In this document: piece by piece, positions 1 through 8,636 of the stretch
Numbering within the stretch: the first letter of the stretch is position 1
How the letters are laid out: every line of letters begins with the position of its first letter
Assembly (NCBI GenBank): GCA_964423195.1
Contig: CAYRDY010000007.1
Coordinates: 1-42,051, forward strand
Length of the DNA: 42,051 nucleotides
Direction: 5' to 3'
Source of the DNA: CAKRHR01 sp964423195
Lineage (GTDB): Bacteria; Bacillota; Clostridia; Lachnospirales; Lachnospiraceae
Program-made: the position numbers and the translations under genes
The notes under the pieces: model-generated
Databases searched by the model: none
What the model was told of the DNA's origin: nothing
What the model saw: the letters and a program-made list of their open reading frames with translations, nothing else

Positions 1-15
1 GAGCAAAGGAGATCC

Positions 16-48
16 GACGGGGATGGAGGACTGTCCCCGTCCTTTTTT
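16..48 (+). terminator. Rho-independent terminator of an upstream gene
   Basis: Arms GACGGGGA (16-23) and TCCCCGTC (34-41) pair perfectly around a 10-nt loop and are followed by C and six Ts (43-48). This is a textbook intrinsic terminator. It must end transcription of a gene lying before the window, so the lipoprotein gene that follows probably starts its own transcription unit. Confidence 0.85.
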
Positions 49-89
49 GAGTATTTCCTGCTGTCATATCATTTTTGGAGGTATTGAGA

Positions 90-2384
90 ATGAAAAAGCA
101 AAAAAGAAAGTTGGCATTGGCATCGGCGGCGCTGCTGTGTCTTGTCCTGCTGTTGGCGGGCTGTTCGTCCGTGCGAAAGCTGGCGGACCTGAGCGGCAAA
201 GGCGAAATGGGCGGAGGAAAAGATGAAGGGACAGAGATTGAGACAGATTTGACCGATTCTTCTGTGGAGGATCCGCATGTGCAGGGCACAGATGCGGAGA
301 CCGAGGGAAGTGCTATAGAAAAAGATTTAGAAAAAATAGCTTCGGTGGTACGGCCGAAGCTTCTGGGGAATGATGAGGCGGATGAGGCAAATGTCACCGC
401 GTCTGCCGCGCCTTATTCCGTGGCGTCAGGGCTTGCCAATGTCACCAATACGGATCAGTATTATATTCAGCCGGGAAGTGAGGCGGAGCGGCTTCTGACG
501 GAGAATATGTTTTATGTGGCCGAGGGATGGAGCAAAGAGTTTTTTGAGACTTATGAGAACAACAGATATGGTTTGACGCCCAATTTTGTGACTGTGGATT
601 CGATGATGCACACCTATCATCTCTATTTCAGCTACCTGATGAAAAAGACTGAGCGAAATTATCTGGCCGATCAGCTGAGAGATGTCAGCGCTGCGATGCT
701 GTCGGAATCTCAGGCGCAGTATGAGGCGCTTGCCGGCACAGAGTGGGAGGCGGCGGCCAAGAGAAATGTGGCTTTTTTTGCGATCGGGGCAAAATTGCAG
801 GACTTAGGCGTTTCTGTTCCTGATGAGACGGCGGATCTGGTAAATTCGGAAATATCAAAGATCATGGAGGCGGCGGCCATCAGCGACTGCGCCCTGACCG
901 GGTCGATGATCGATTATTCTCAGTTTAAGCCGCGCGGCTACTATGAGGGCGATGAATCGCTCGAAAAATATTTCAGGGCGATGATGTGGTACGGCCAGAT
1001 CGGATTTTTGCAAAAGGAGGAGGATCTTGACCGCAGTGCTCTGCTGATGACGCTTGCGATGAGCGGCGATATTCTGCCGCGGTGGGAGTCCATCTATGTG
1101 GTGACGTCTTTTTTTGCCGGCGCAAGCGATGATCTGGGCTATTATGAGTACAGGGCGGCGATCGACGCCGCTTACGGTGAGGATATTTTAGTCTCTGGTC
1201 TTGCCGGAAATACGGCGGCATGGGAGATGTTCCGGCAGCTGACCGCGGCGATGGCGCCGCCGGCCATCAATTCAATCCCGACGTTGGATGACAATGACCC
1301 GTCCACAAAGTCCACGGAAGAAAATAAAGGATTTCGCTTTATGGGGCAGAGATTTACGGTGGATGCGGCAATTTTTCAGCGGCTGATCTATGAGAATGTG
1401 GCTGAAAACAGCGCGGGCGAGCGCCGCATGCTGCCGGATACGCTCGATGTGCCAGCAGCGCTCGGATCCGACAGGGCTCTGGAGATCTTGCAGAGCGAGG
1501 GCGCGACGGATTATGCCGGTTATTCGGAGAATATGGATGCGCTGCGCGCCAGTCTTACCTCAGCCGATTCCTCTCTGTGGACGGCGAGCCTCTATGCCGG
1601 ATGGCTGCACACGCTTTCGCCGCTGCTTGAGGCGAAGGGTGAGGGATATCCGGATTTTATGCGGACGGAAGCGTGGACGACAAAGAACCTGGAATCCTTC
1701 GCGGGCAGTTTTACGGAATTAAAGCATGATACGATTCTTTACGCCAAACAGGTCATGGCGGAGATGGGCGGCGGTCCATTACCGGAGTGGGATGACAGAG
1801 GCTATGTGGAGCCTGAGGCCAAGGTGTGGTCCAGATTTGCCGCGCTCTCTAAAGGGACGGCCGAGGGACTCAGGTCCTACGGCATGCTCGACAGTGATGA
1901 CGAGGAAAATCTTTTGAGGCTTGAGACCATGGCGGAGCAGTTTCTGACCATGACGGAGAAGGAGCTGAGCAATACGCTGCTCTCCGATGAGGAATTTGAT
2001 CTGATCCGAAATTACGGCGGCAATCTGGAGCATTTTTGGACAGAAGTCTATAAGGATGAGGAAGAATATGTGACGACCGGTGATTTTCCTGCGGCGATTG
2101 TGGCCGACATCGCCACGGATCCGAACGGTACCTGTCTTGAGGTGGCGACAGGCAATCCGTCCCTCATTTATGTGATCGTGCCAATCGACGGCGAGCTGCA
2201 TATCTGCTGCGGCGCGGTCTACACATTCTACCAGTTTGAGCAGCCGCTTGGCGACCGCCTGACAGATATAGAGTGGCGGCAGAGGATGGGCATTGCCGCC
2301 ATGGACGACGGCAGTTACATCTATGACGCCGATATACCGCAGCCGGAATGGACGCAGTCCTATCGCTGTGATTTTGATGACTGA
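90..2384 (+). CDS. DUF3160-family lipoprotein
   Basis: A 764-residue secreted lipoprotein. The N-terminus has a basic stretch, a hydrophobic core and a lipobox LLAGC with the lipidated cysteine at residue 25, so the protein should sit on the outer face of the membrane. An acidic, Ser/Thr/Glu-rich linker (about residues 40-100) precedes a long globular region. Family traits that I recognise from DUF3160 proteins include the Tyr/Asn-rich block near residues 155-200 (NNRYGLTPNFVTVDSMMHTY) and a C-terminal region with ATDPNGTCLEVATG. The function of this family is not established. I chose ATG 90 over an in-frame TTG at 75 because GGAGG (77-81) sits 8 nt before it and the signal peptide starts cleanly there. 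A small membrane-anchored protein gene follows after 22 nt and is probably co-transcribed. Confidence 0.8.
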   Translation: MKKQKRKLALASAALLCLVLLLAGCSSVRKLADLSGKGEMGGGKDEGTEIETDLTDSSVEDPHVQGTDAETEGSAIEKDLEKIASVVRPKLLGNDEADEANVTASAAPYSVASGLANVTNTDQYYIQPGSEAERLLTENMFYVAEGWSKEFFETYENNRYGLTPNFVTVDSMMHTYHLYFSYLMKKTERNYLADQLRDVSAAMLSESQAQYEALAGTEWEAAAKRNVAFFAIGAKLQDLGVSVPDETADLVNSEISKIMEAAAISDCALTGSMIDYSQFKPRGYYEGDESLEKYFRAMMWYGQIGFLQKEEDLDRSALLMTLAMSGDILPRWESIYVVTSFFAGASDDLGYYEYRAAIDAAYGEDILVSGLAGNTAAWEMFRQLTAAMAPPAINSIPTLDDNDPSTKSTEENKGFRFMGQRFTVDAAIFQRLIYENVAENSAGERRMLPDTLDVPAALGSDRALEILQSEGATDYAGYSENMDALRASLTSADSSLWTASLYAGWLHTLSPLLEAKGEGYPDFMRTEAWTTKNLESFAGSFTELKHDTILYAKQVMAEMGGGPLPEWDDRGYVEPEAKVWSRFAALSKGTAEGLRSYGMLDSDDEENLLRLETMAEQFLTMTEKELSNTLLSDEEFDLIRNYGGNLEHFWTEVYKDEEEYVTTGDFPAAIVADIATDPNGTCLEVATGNPSLIYVIVPIDGELHICCGAVYTFYQFEQPLGDRLTDIEWRQRMGIAAMDDGSYIYDADIPQPEWTQSYRCDFDD

Positions 2385-2406
2385 CGTCAGTCCGGGAGCG
2401 TGCGAC

Positions 2407-3000
2407 ATGCGGTCTGAGCGGTCTGTTTTTCGGAAAAACAGACTGAAAATCGTGATCGGCTTTGTGGCAGCGGCGGCGATTGCCGCCGCTGCCATTATCC
2501 TGGCATGGCGGCAAGGCGCGTTTTTGCCGAGGTGGATCACATGGGAGGAGAAGACTCTGCGGCCGGCCGGCGAGGTGAAATCTGATGCGGAATTGCCCTC
2601 GGAGATCGTGCTTCAAAAGAGACGGGTGACGGTATATAGAGACGGCAAGTCTGTCTGGACATCCGATCGGCAAGTTCCGGTTCAGGATTTTTTGTGGTGC
2701 GATATTGACCATGACGGGGCGGAGGAATTGCTGCTCCTGTGCTGGCGCGTCGGGAGATACGGGGACGCGAAACCTTTTTGGGTGGAGAGAGATGAGCGCC
2801 GTTGGTCGCAGCACATTGACATTTATGACTGGCGGGAGCGAGGGATCCACGCCCTGTGGATGGCCTCAGATATCGGCATGGATGTGTCGGGCTGGCGTTT
2901 CGATGAACGGGACCGCCTGGTGATCACCGAGACCTCAGGCAGGCAGACCGGATGGGACTGGCAGAGCTGGGGCCTTTCGCTCATCAGAGAATACAAATGA
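2407..3000 (+). CDS. Membrane-anchored hypothetical protein
   Basis: A 197-residue protein that I cannot assign to a named family. It has a basic N-terminus, one Ala/Ile-rich membrane helix at about residues 12-32, and an extracytoplasmic domain with many Trp and Asp residues. WCDIDHDGAEELLLL (about residues 97-111) resembles the Asp-rich turn of FG-GAP/VCBS-type beta-propeller blades, but only one such motif is visible. The start ATG 2407 has GGGAG (2394-2398) 8 nt before it. An in-frame ATG at 2377 would overlap the lipoprotein gene by 8 nt but has no visible ribosome site. The tight spacing suggests an operon with the DUF3160 lipoprotein and a shared job at the cell surface. That is inference from position only. 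Confidence 0.65.
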   Translation: MRSERSVFRKNRLKIVIGFVAAAAIAAAAIILAWRQGAFLPRWITWEEKTLRPAGEVKSDAELPSEIVLQKRRVTVYRDGKSVWTSDRQVPVQDFLWCDIDHDGAEELLLLCWRVGRYGDAKPFWVERDERRWSQHIDIYDWRERGIHALWMASDIGMDVSGWRFDERDRLVITETSGRQTGWDWQSWGLSLIREYK

Positions 3001-3005
3001 CGGAA

Positions 3006-3071
3006 ATATCAAAGATACGGAATTGATATCAAAGATGCGAAAGCATTATCATGTCGGAATTGATATCAATT
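3006..3071. repeat. Palindromic direct repeats before topB (operator-like)
   Basis: CGGAATTGATATCAA occurs twice, at 3018-3032 and 3055-3069, in direct orientation 37 bp apart. Each copy contains the perfect palindrome TTGATATCAA. The second copy extends to a 14-bp perfect palindrome, AATTGATATCAATT (3058-3071). A further shared block, ATATCAAAGAT, is at 3006-3016 and 3026-3036. The array ends 21 bp before the topB start codon, so it could be a regulator binding site or a slipped duplication. Confidence 0.65.
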
Positions 3072-3092
3072 GCACAGGAGTATGGAGTTTAC

Positions 3093-5153
3093 ATGGGGAA
3101 ATCATTATTTATCGCGGAGAAACCGAGTGTGGCGCGGGAGTTCGCCCGTGTTCTCGGCGTATCCGGAAGAAACGCCGACGGTTACCTTGAATCCGCGGAT
3201 GCCGTCGTCACATGGTGCGTCGGCCATCTGGTGACAATGAGTTATCCGGAGAGTTATGATCCGGCGCTCAAGAAATGGTCGCTGTCCACACTGCCTTTCC
3301 TGCCAAAAGAATTTAAATATGAAGTCATCAAGGATGTCAGGAAACAGTATAAGATTGTCGCGGGTCTCTTAAACCGCGGAGATGTGGAGATCATTTATAT
3401 CTGCACGGATTCCGGCCGGGAGGGCGAATATATTTATCGTCTGGTCGACCAGATGGCCGGTGTCAAAAATAAGACCCGAAAGCGGGTGTGGATCGATTCG
3501 CAGACAGAGGAGGAGATCCGGCGCGGCGTGCGGGAGGCCAAGGATTGGAGCGCCTATGACAATCTCTCGGCCTCCGCCTATCTGCGCGCCAAGGAAGATT
3601 ATCTGATAGGCATCAATTTTTCGCGGCTCCTGACGCTCAAATACGGCCAGACCATCTCCGATTTTATGGGGACGAGACGTACTGTGCTCTCTGTCGGCAG
3701 GGTCATGACCTGTGTACTGGGCATGGTGGTGCGCAGGGAGCGCGAGATCAGGCATTTTGTCAAAACACCGTACTACAGAGTTGTGGGAAATTTTGATTTT
3801 CATGACGTGCTGATCGAGGCTGAGTGGAGAGCCGTCGCGGGTTCGGCGTATCTGAACAGTCCGAAACTTTACCGCGAGAACGGCTTTAAGAAGAGGGAGG
3901 ACGCCGAGGCGCTGATCAAAAGATTGATGGCGTCGGGCACAGAAACGACAGTAGACGATACTTTAGCGCAGGCGCGGGGCACGGATCCGGCAGCTGTCGG
4001 CAATTTAGCGCTGTCTCAGGATGCTGCGGGGAAAATGTTTGGCACCGTGGAAAAAGTGGAGCGCAAAAAGGAGCGCAAGGCCCCACCGCTGCTCTATAAT
4101 CTCGCCGAACTGCAAAATGATTGCTCAAAAAGGTTTAAATTGAGTCCGGATGAAACCCTGAAAGCCGTGCAGGAACTCTACGAGAAAAAATTGGTCACCT
4201 ATCCGCGCACCGATGCCAGGGTACTCTCCACGGCTGTGGCCAAGGAGATTCAGAAAAATTTAAAGGGCTTACAGGCCTATGCCCCCGTTGGCAATTTTGC
4301 CGCCTATATCCTGGAAAAGGGCGGTTACAGGAGACTGGCGTCATCAAAATATGTCGATGACGGAAAGATTACCGACCACTATGCCATCATTCCGACCGGA
4401 CAGGGACTCTCGGCGCTGAATGGCGTCACGGCGAACCTTCAAAAGATTTACGAGATGATTGCGCGGCGTTTTCTGTCCATTTTCTTTCCCGCGGCGGAAT
4501 ATATGAAATTATCCGTGACCATCCGGATGGGAGACGAATCTTTCTTCAGCAGTTTTAAGGGGCTGACCAAAGAGGGATATTTGAAAGTCCTGCGTCCGGA
4601 TGACTCCGAGAAGCCGCAGAGTGACATGGCGATGATGGAAAAGCTCATCGACCTGAAAAAGAATGACAGGCTGGGGGTACGGGACATGGCTGTCAGAGAG
4701 AGCGAGACAACGCCGCCAAAGCGCTACAATTCGGGATCGATGATTCTTGCCATGGAGAATGCCGGACAACTGATCGAGGATGAGGAACTGCGGGCGCAGA
4801 TCAAGAGCAGCGGCATCGGCACGAGCGCCACGCGCGCCGAGATTTTGAAAAAACTGGTGACGATCAAATATCTGAATCTCAACAAGAGGACTCAGGTGAT
4901 CACGCCGAGTCAGCTCGGAGAGAATGTCTATGATGTGGTCGACGCGTCGATTCGGCAGCTGCTCAATCCGGAGCTGACGGCGAGCTGGGAGAAGGGACTC
5001 AATTATGTGGCGGAGGGGACGATCACGTCGGATGAATATATGAGGAAACTGGAAGATTATATCATCCGCCGCACCGACAATGTGAAGAACCTGAATAATC
5101 AGGCACTCCTGCGCCAGAAATTTCAGGCCACAGCGGCCTATTATAAAAAATAA
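3093..5153 (+). CDS. topB: DNA topoisomerase III (type IA)
   Basis: This 686-residue type IA topoisomerase passes single strands through a transient 5'-phosphotyrosyl break and acts in decatenation and resolution of recombination intermediates. The Toprim domain is at the N-terminus (KSLFIAEKPSVAREF, with acidic Glu9), with the metal-binding block TDSGREGE at Asp106-Glu112. The second acidic position of the usual DxD is Gly108, a form I recall from other Firmicutes enzymes. The active-site tyrosine is Tyr370 in TYPRTDAR. The C-terminal domain carries SGIGTSATRAEIL (about residues 570-582). It lacks the zinc fingers typical of TopA. ATG 3093 is preferred over in-frame ATG 3051 because MGKSLFIAEKPS matches the family N-terminus and TGGAG lies 6 nt upstream. 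ATG 3051 falls inside the palindromic repeats. Confidence 0.93.
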   Translation: MGKSLFIAEKPSVAREFARVLGVSGRNADGYLESADAVVTWCVGHLVTMSYPESYDPALKKWSLSTLPFLPKEFKYEVIKDVRKQYKIVAGLLNRGDVEIIYICTDSGREGEYIYRLVDQMAGVKNKTRKRVWIDSQTEEEIRRGVREAKDWSAYDNLSASAYLRAKEDYLIGINFSRLLTLKYGQTISDFMGTRRTVLSVGRVMTCVLGMVVRREREIRHFVKTPYYRVVGNFDFHDVLIEAEWRAVAGSAYLNSPKLYRENGFKKREDAEALIKRLMASGTETTVDDTLAQARGTDPAAVGNLALSQDAAGKMFGTVEKVERKKERKAPPLLYNLAELQNDCSKRFKLSPDETLKAVQELYEKKLVTYPRTDARVLSTAVAKEIQKNLKGLQAYAPVGNFAAYILEKGGYRRLASSKYVDDGKITDHYAIIPTGQGLSALNGVTANLQKIYEMIARRFLSIFFPAAEYMKLSVTIRMGDESFFSSFKGLTKEGYLKVLRPDDSEKPQSDMAMMEKLIDLKKNDRLGVRDMAVRESETTPPKRYNSGSMILAMENAGQLIEDEELRAQIKSSGIGTSATRAEILKKLVTIKYLNLNKRTQVITPSQLGENVYDVVDASIRQLLNPELTASWEKGLNYVAEGTITSDEYMRKLEDYIIRRTDNVKNLNNQALLRQKFQATAAYYKK

Positions 5154-5225
5154 ATCCGGTCCGGCGGGACCGAGAATGAGCTGCGGAATATTTCGGATCG
5201 TCACGGCTTGTCACAAAAAAGTCAA

Positions 5226-5254
5226 TAGACATCGGCGGCCCGATATGATATGAT
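5226..5254 (+). promoter_or_regulatory. Candidate promoter for glmS
   Basis: TAGACA (5226-5231) and TATGAT (5249-5254) are separated by 17 bp. If this promoter is used, glmS mRNA has a leader of about 140 nt. The -35 box differs from TTGACA at one position. Confidence 0.4.
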
Positions 5255-5331
5255 ATCCCATGGGTATGTGAGGCGCGAAACAGTCCGTGAGATCGCTTTG
5301 GCTCTCAACATGCACAGGATTATTGTGAAAG

Positions 5332-5376
5332 CCCTGACAATCATTTTTTCAGGGTGACGCGCCGCGCTGGCGGCGC
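5332..5376 (+). promoter_or_regulatory. Structured glmS leader: two hairpins
   Basis: Two stems sit just before the glmS ribosome site. CCCTGA (5332-5337) pairs with TCAGGG (5349-5354), and GCGCCGC (5359-5365) pairs perfectly with GCGGCGC (5370-5376) around a 4-nt loop. The second stem ends 14 nt before the GGAGGG at 5391. Neither has a T-run, so they do not look like terminators. I saw no glmS ribozyme core in this leader. Confidence 0.45.
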
Positions 5377-5403
5377 ATGATGATTCATTTGGAGGGAAAT
5401 CAG

Positions 5404-7230
5404 ATGTGTGGCATTGTAGGATATATCGGCAGCCATCAGGCGGCTGGCGTCCTTCTGGACGGCCTGTCAAGACTGGAGTACAGAGGCTATGACTCCGCGG
5501 GTATTTCTGTCTATGACGGCGGAAATATCAAGACTGTCAAAACCAAGGGGCGGATTGATCATTTGAGGGAGCTCTGTCACAACGGGGCGGATCTGCCGGG
5601 GACGGCCGGCATCGGCCATACGCGCTGGGCGACACACGGCGCGCCTTCGGATCTCAATTCGCATCCGCACAGCAATGAAAAGGAAACCATTTCGGTCGTC
5701 CACAACGGCATTATCGAGAATTACCTGACGCTGAAAAAACGCCTCATCAAAAAGGGCTATCATTTTCAGTCGGAGACGGACACGGAGGTCATAGCGCAGC
5801 TTTTGGACTATTACTTTGACGGCGATTTGATGCGGACGATCGCCAAAGTGATGACGCGCATCGAGGGCTCCTATGCGCTCGGCATCATGAGCACGGACAA
5901 TCCGGATGAGATCTACGCGGTCAAAAAGGACAGCCCGCTGATCGTCGGCGTGTCCGATGAGGGCAATTTTATCGCATCGGATATCCCCGCCGTGCTCAAA
6001 TATACGAGGAATGTCTATATTCTTGAGGAGGGCGAGATCGTCCGGCTGACCAAGGACCGTGTGACGATCTACAATCAGGATCTTGAGGTCGTCGAGAAGG
6101 ATCTGACTGAGATCAAATGGGATGTCTCGGCGGCTGAAAAGGGCGGCTATCCGCATTTTATGCTGAAAGAGATCCACGAACAGCCGCGGGCCGTGCGCGA
6201 TACGGTCAACCCGCGCATCAGGGACGACAGGGTTTTTATCCATGAATTGCGCATGACGGATCAGCAGATCCGCGCGCTTCGCAAGATCTTTGTGATCGCC
6301 TGCGGTTCCGCGTATCACGCGGGCGTGGCCGGCAAATATGTGATCGAGGATCTGGCAAGGATTCCGGTGGAGGTGGATCTCGCGTCGGAGTTTCGCTACC
6401 GCAATCCGATCTTTGAGGAAAATTCTCTGGCGATCATTATCAGCCAGTCCGGTGAGACGGCGGACACGCTGGCGGCGCTTCGGGAGGCCAAGCGAAACGG
6501 CGTGCGCACGCTGGCGATCGTCAATGTGGTCGGCAGTTCTATTGCCCGCGAGGCGGACGATGTGCTCTATACCTGGGCAGGACCGGAAATCGCCGTGGCG
6601 ACCACCAAGGGTTACACCAGCCAGCTATCTGCGCTCTATCTGCTGGCGATGCATTTCGCGTCTCTGAGGGGGAAAATCTCGGACGGGGATTATCGGGCGA
6701 TGATCGATGAATTGCGCGCGCTGCCGGATAAGATCGAGAAGCTGCTCGCAGAGAAGGAGCGGATTCAGTATCTCGCGCATCGCTACATCGGCCTGAAGGA
6801 TGTCTTTTTCCTTGGCCGCGGCATCGACTACGCGACCTGTATGGAGGCTTCGCTCAAGCTAAAGGAGATATCCTATGTGCACTCGGAGGCCTATGCCGCC
6901 GGTGAGCTCAAGCACGGCACGATCTCGCTGATCGAGGACGGGACGCTGACGATCGGCATTGTCACGCAGGAACATTTGTATGGAAAGATTGTCAGCAATC
7001 TTGTGGAAGTCAAGTCCAGAGGCGCGTTTGTGCTCGCTGTGACCAGTGAGGACAACACGGACATCGAGAAAACGGCTGACTATGTATTTTATATCCCGAA
7101 GACAAATAAATATTTTACCGGCCTTCTGGCGACGATCCCGCTGCAGCTGTTTGCCTACTATGTGGCCTGCGAGAAGGGATGTGATGTCGACAAGCCGAGA
7201 AATCTCGCCAAATCCGTGACTGTCGAATAA
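5404..7230 (+). CDS. glmS: Glutamine--fructose-6-phosphate aminotransferase
   Basis: GlmS converts fructose 6-phosphate and glutamine to glucosamine 6-phosphate, the first step towards UDP-GlcNAc for the cell wall. At 608 residues it is full length. Cys2 (MCGIVGYIG) is the N-terminal nucleophile exposed after Met removal. The glutaminase domain shows GHTRWATHG, SHPH and HNGIIENYL. Two SIS sugar-isomerase domains follow, with ACGSAYHAG, SQSGETADTL and TTKGYTSQL, then ELKHGTISLIED, and the protein ends in the family-typical AKSVTVE. An in-frame ATG at 5377 would move Cys2 away from the N-terminus. ATG 5404 with GGAGGG 7 nt upstream is therefore the start. The gene seems to stand alone between topB and thlA. 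Confidence 0.97.
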   Translation: MCGIVGYIGSHQAAGVLLDGLSRLEYRGYDSAGISVYDGGNIKTVKTKGRIDHLRELCHNGADLPGTAGIGHTRWATHGAPSDLNSHPHSNEKETISVVHNGIIENYLTLKKRLIKKGYHFQSETDTEVIAQLLDYYFDGDLMRTIAKVMTRIEGSYALGIMSTDNPDEIYAVKKDSPLIVGVSDEGNFIASDIPAVLKYTRNVYILEEGEIVRLTKDRVTIYNQDLEVVEKDLTEIKWDVSAAEKGGYPHFMLKEIHEQPRAVRDTVNPRIRDDRVFIHELRMTDQQIRALRKIFVIACGSAYHAGVAGKYVIEDLARIPVEVDLASEFRYRNPIFEENSLAIIISQSGETADTLAALREAKRNGVRTLAIVNVVGSSIAREADDVLYTWAGPEIAVATTKGYTSQLSALYLLAMHFASLRGKISDGDYRAMIDELRALPDKIEKLLAEKERIQYLAHRYIGLKDVFFLGRGIDYATCMEASLKLKEISYVHSEAYAAGELKHGTISLIEDGTLTIGIVTQEHLYGKIVSNLVEVKSRGAFVLAVTSEDNTDIEKTADYVFYIPKTNKYFTGLLATIPLQLFAYYVACEKGCDVDKPRNLAKSVTVE

Positions 7231-7239
7231 CCGCGCGAA

Positions 7240-7259
7240 AGTTCAGTCTCTTTTGAACT
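7240..7259 (+). terminator. Weak hairpin after glmS
   Basis: AGTTCA (7240-7245) can pair with TGAACT (7254-7259) nine nt after the glmS stop codon. There is no good T-run, so this is at best a weak terminator. Confidence 0.3.
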
Positions 7260-7367
7260 GTTGCTCGGTCTGTGCCGGCTGTTCTTGTGCTGGATTTGTA
7301 AATTTTAAGAGAATAACAGGTGATTTTGATAAGATTGACACAAAATTCACAAAATGTATTTAAAGAA

Positions 7368-7396
7368 TTGAAATTTTAGAATTTATCTGTTAAAAT
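7368..7396 (+). promoter_or_regulatory. Promoter of the thlA-ctfAB operon
   Basis: TTGAAA (7368-7373), a 17-bp spacer and TAAAAT (7391-7396), with an extended -10 TG at 7388-7389. The surrounding region is AT-rich. A second possible promoter overlaps upstream, with TTGACA at 7335-7340 and an AT-rich -10 near 7357-7363. The strong match fits a highly expressed fermentation operon. Confidence 0.7.
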
Positions 7397-7430
7397 AGAA
7401 TTTATAAAACAAGAGAAGGAGTGTTTTCCC

Positions 7431-8612
7431 ATGAAAGAAATCGTAATTGCGAGCGCATGCAGAACTGCTATCGGCAGCTACGGCGGAACATTAAAAGGGG
7501 TTTCTGCAGTCGATATGGGTGCGGCAGTTGTCAAGGAGGCGGTTCAGAGAGCCGGCATCGCACCGGATCAGGTGGACGAGGTCATTTTCGGCAATGTTTT
7601 GCAGGCCGGGCTGGGGCAGAATGTCGCCCGTCAGGTGTCGATCAAGGCAGGGCTTCCGATCGAGTGCACGGCGATGACCATCAATATCGTCTGCGGTTCA
7701 GGGCTGAAAGCGGTTGCGCTGGCGGCAAATCAGATCAAGGCCGATGAATCAGAGATTGTCGTCTGCGGCGGTACTGAGAATATGAGCGCGGCGCCGTATG
7801 CGGTTCCGACCGCGCGCTGGGGCGCCAGGATGAACAATGTTCAGATGATCGACATTACGGTCAATGACGGTCTGTGGGATGCTTTCAACAACTACCATAT
7901 GGGGATTACGGCTGAGAATGTGGCCGAACAATATGGCATTACGAGACAGATGCAGGATGAATTTGCGGTGGCCAGCCAGAACAAGGCGGAGGCGGCCATC
8001 AAGGGCGGAAGATTCAAAGATGAGATCGTCCCGCTCACGATTCCTCAGAGGAAGGGTGATCCGATCGTATTTGACACGGATGAGTTCCCGAAATTCGGCT
8101 CCTCGATCGAGAAAGTCGCAAAGCTGCGTCCGGCATTTAAGAAGGACGGCGGCACAGTCACCGCGGCCAATGCCTCAGGCATCAATGACGGCGCGGCGGC
8201 GCTGGTTGTGATGTCCAAGGAAAAGGCGGATGAGCTCGGCATCAAACCGTTGGCCACGATCGTCTCCTACGCGACGGCTGGCGTTGATCCGAAGATCATG
8301 GGCACGGGACCGGTTCCTGCGACGAGAAAAGCGCTTGCCAAGGCGGGTCTGACACTCGACGATATGGATCTCATCGAGGCCAATGAGGCGTTTGCGGCTC
8401 AGTCGCTGGCGGTGGCCAGAGATCTCGGCTTTGATATGTCCAAGGTCAATGTCAACGGCGGCGCACTCGCCCTGGGACATCCGGTCGGCGCGTCGGGCGC
8501 GAGGATCCTCGTCACCCTGCTCTATGAGATGGCCAAGAGAGATTCAAAGCTCGGTCTGGCGACGCTGTGCATCGGCGGCGGTCAGGGCCAGGCGCTGATT
8601 GTCAAGAGATAG
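7431..8612 (+). CDS. thlA: Acetyl-CoA C-acetyltransferase (thiolase)
   Basis: Thiolase condenses two acetyl-CoA to acetoacetyl-CoA, the entry step to butyrate and acetoacetate metabolism. Its 393 residues are the normal length for a biosynthetic thiolase. The acylated cysteine is Cys88 in NIVCGSGLKA. The catalytic histidine is His350 in GHPVGASGAR, and the proton-exchanging Cys380 lies in LCIGGGQGQAL. AAGGAG (7416-7421) lies 9 nt before ATG 7431. It is first in a three-gene operon with the two CoA-transferase subunits. The genes for the next steps to butyryl-CoA (hbd, crt, bcd, etf) are not in the window, so the operon could serve acetoacetyl-CoA formation or use as well as butyrate synthesis. 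Confidence 0.95.
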   Translation: MKEIVIASACRTAIGSYGGTLKGVSAVDMGAAVVKEAVQRAGIAPDQVDEVIFGNVLQAGLGQNVARQVSIKAGLPIECTAMTINIVCGSGLKAVALAANQIKADESEIVVCGGTENMSAAPYAVPTARWGARMNNVQMIDITVNDGLWDAFNNYHMGITAENVAEQYGITRQMQDEFAVASQNKAEAAIKGGRFKDEIVPLTIPQRKGDPIVFDTDEFPKFGSSIEKVAKLRPAFKKDGGTVTAANASGINDGAAALVVMSKEKADELGIKPLATIVSYATAGVDPKIMGTGPVPATRKALAKAGLTLDDMDLIEANEAFAAQSLAVARDLGFDMSKVNVNGGALALGHPVGASGARILVTLLYEMAKRDSKLGLATLCIGGGQGQALIVKR

Positions 8613-8636
8613 ATAACAATTGAAAGGAGATACATC

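Noticed and set aside
1779..2540. 253-codon minus-strand open frame across the lipoprotein gene end
   Set aside because: Antisense shadow with His/Arg-rich composition and no supporting ribosome site or motif.
5157..5172. Hairpin CGGTCC/GGACCG after topB as a terminator
   Set aside because: No T-run follows and the stem is only six pairs.
5154..5403. Possible glmS ribozyme
   Set aside because: I could not find the conserved ribozyme core or a matching pseudoknot; only simple hairpins are seen.
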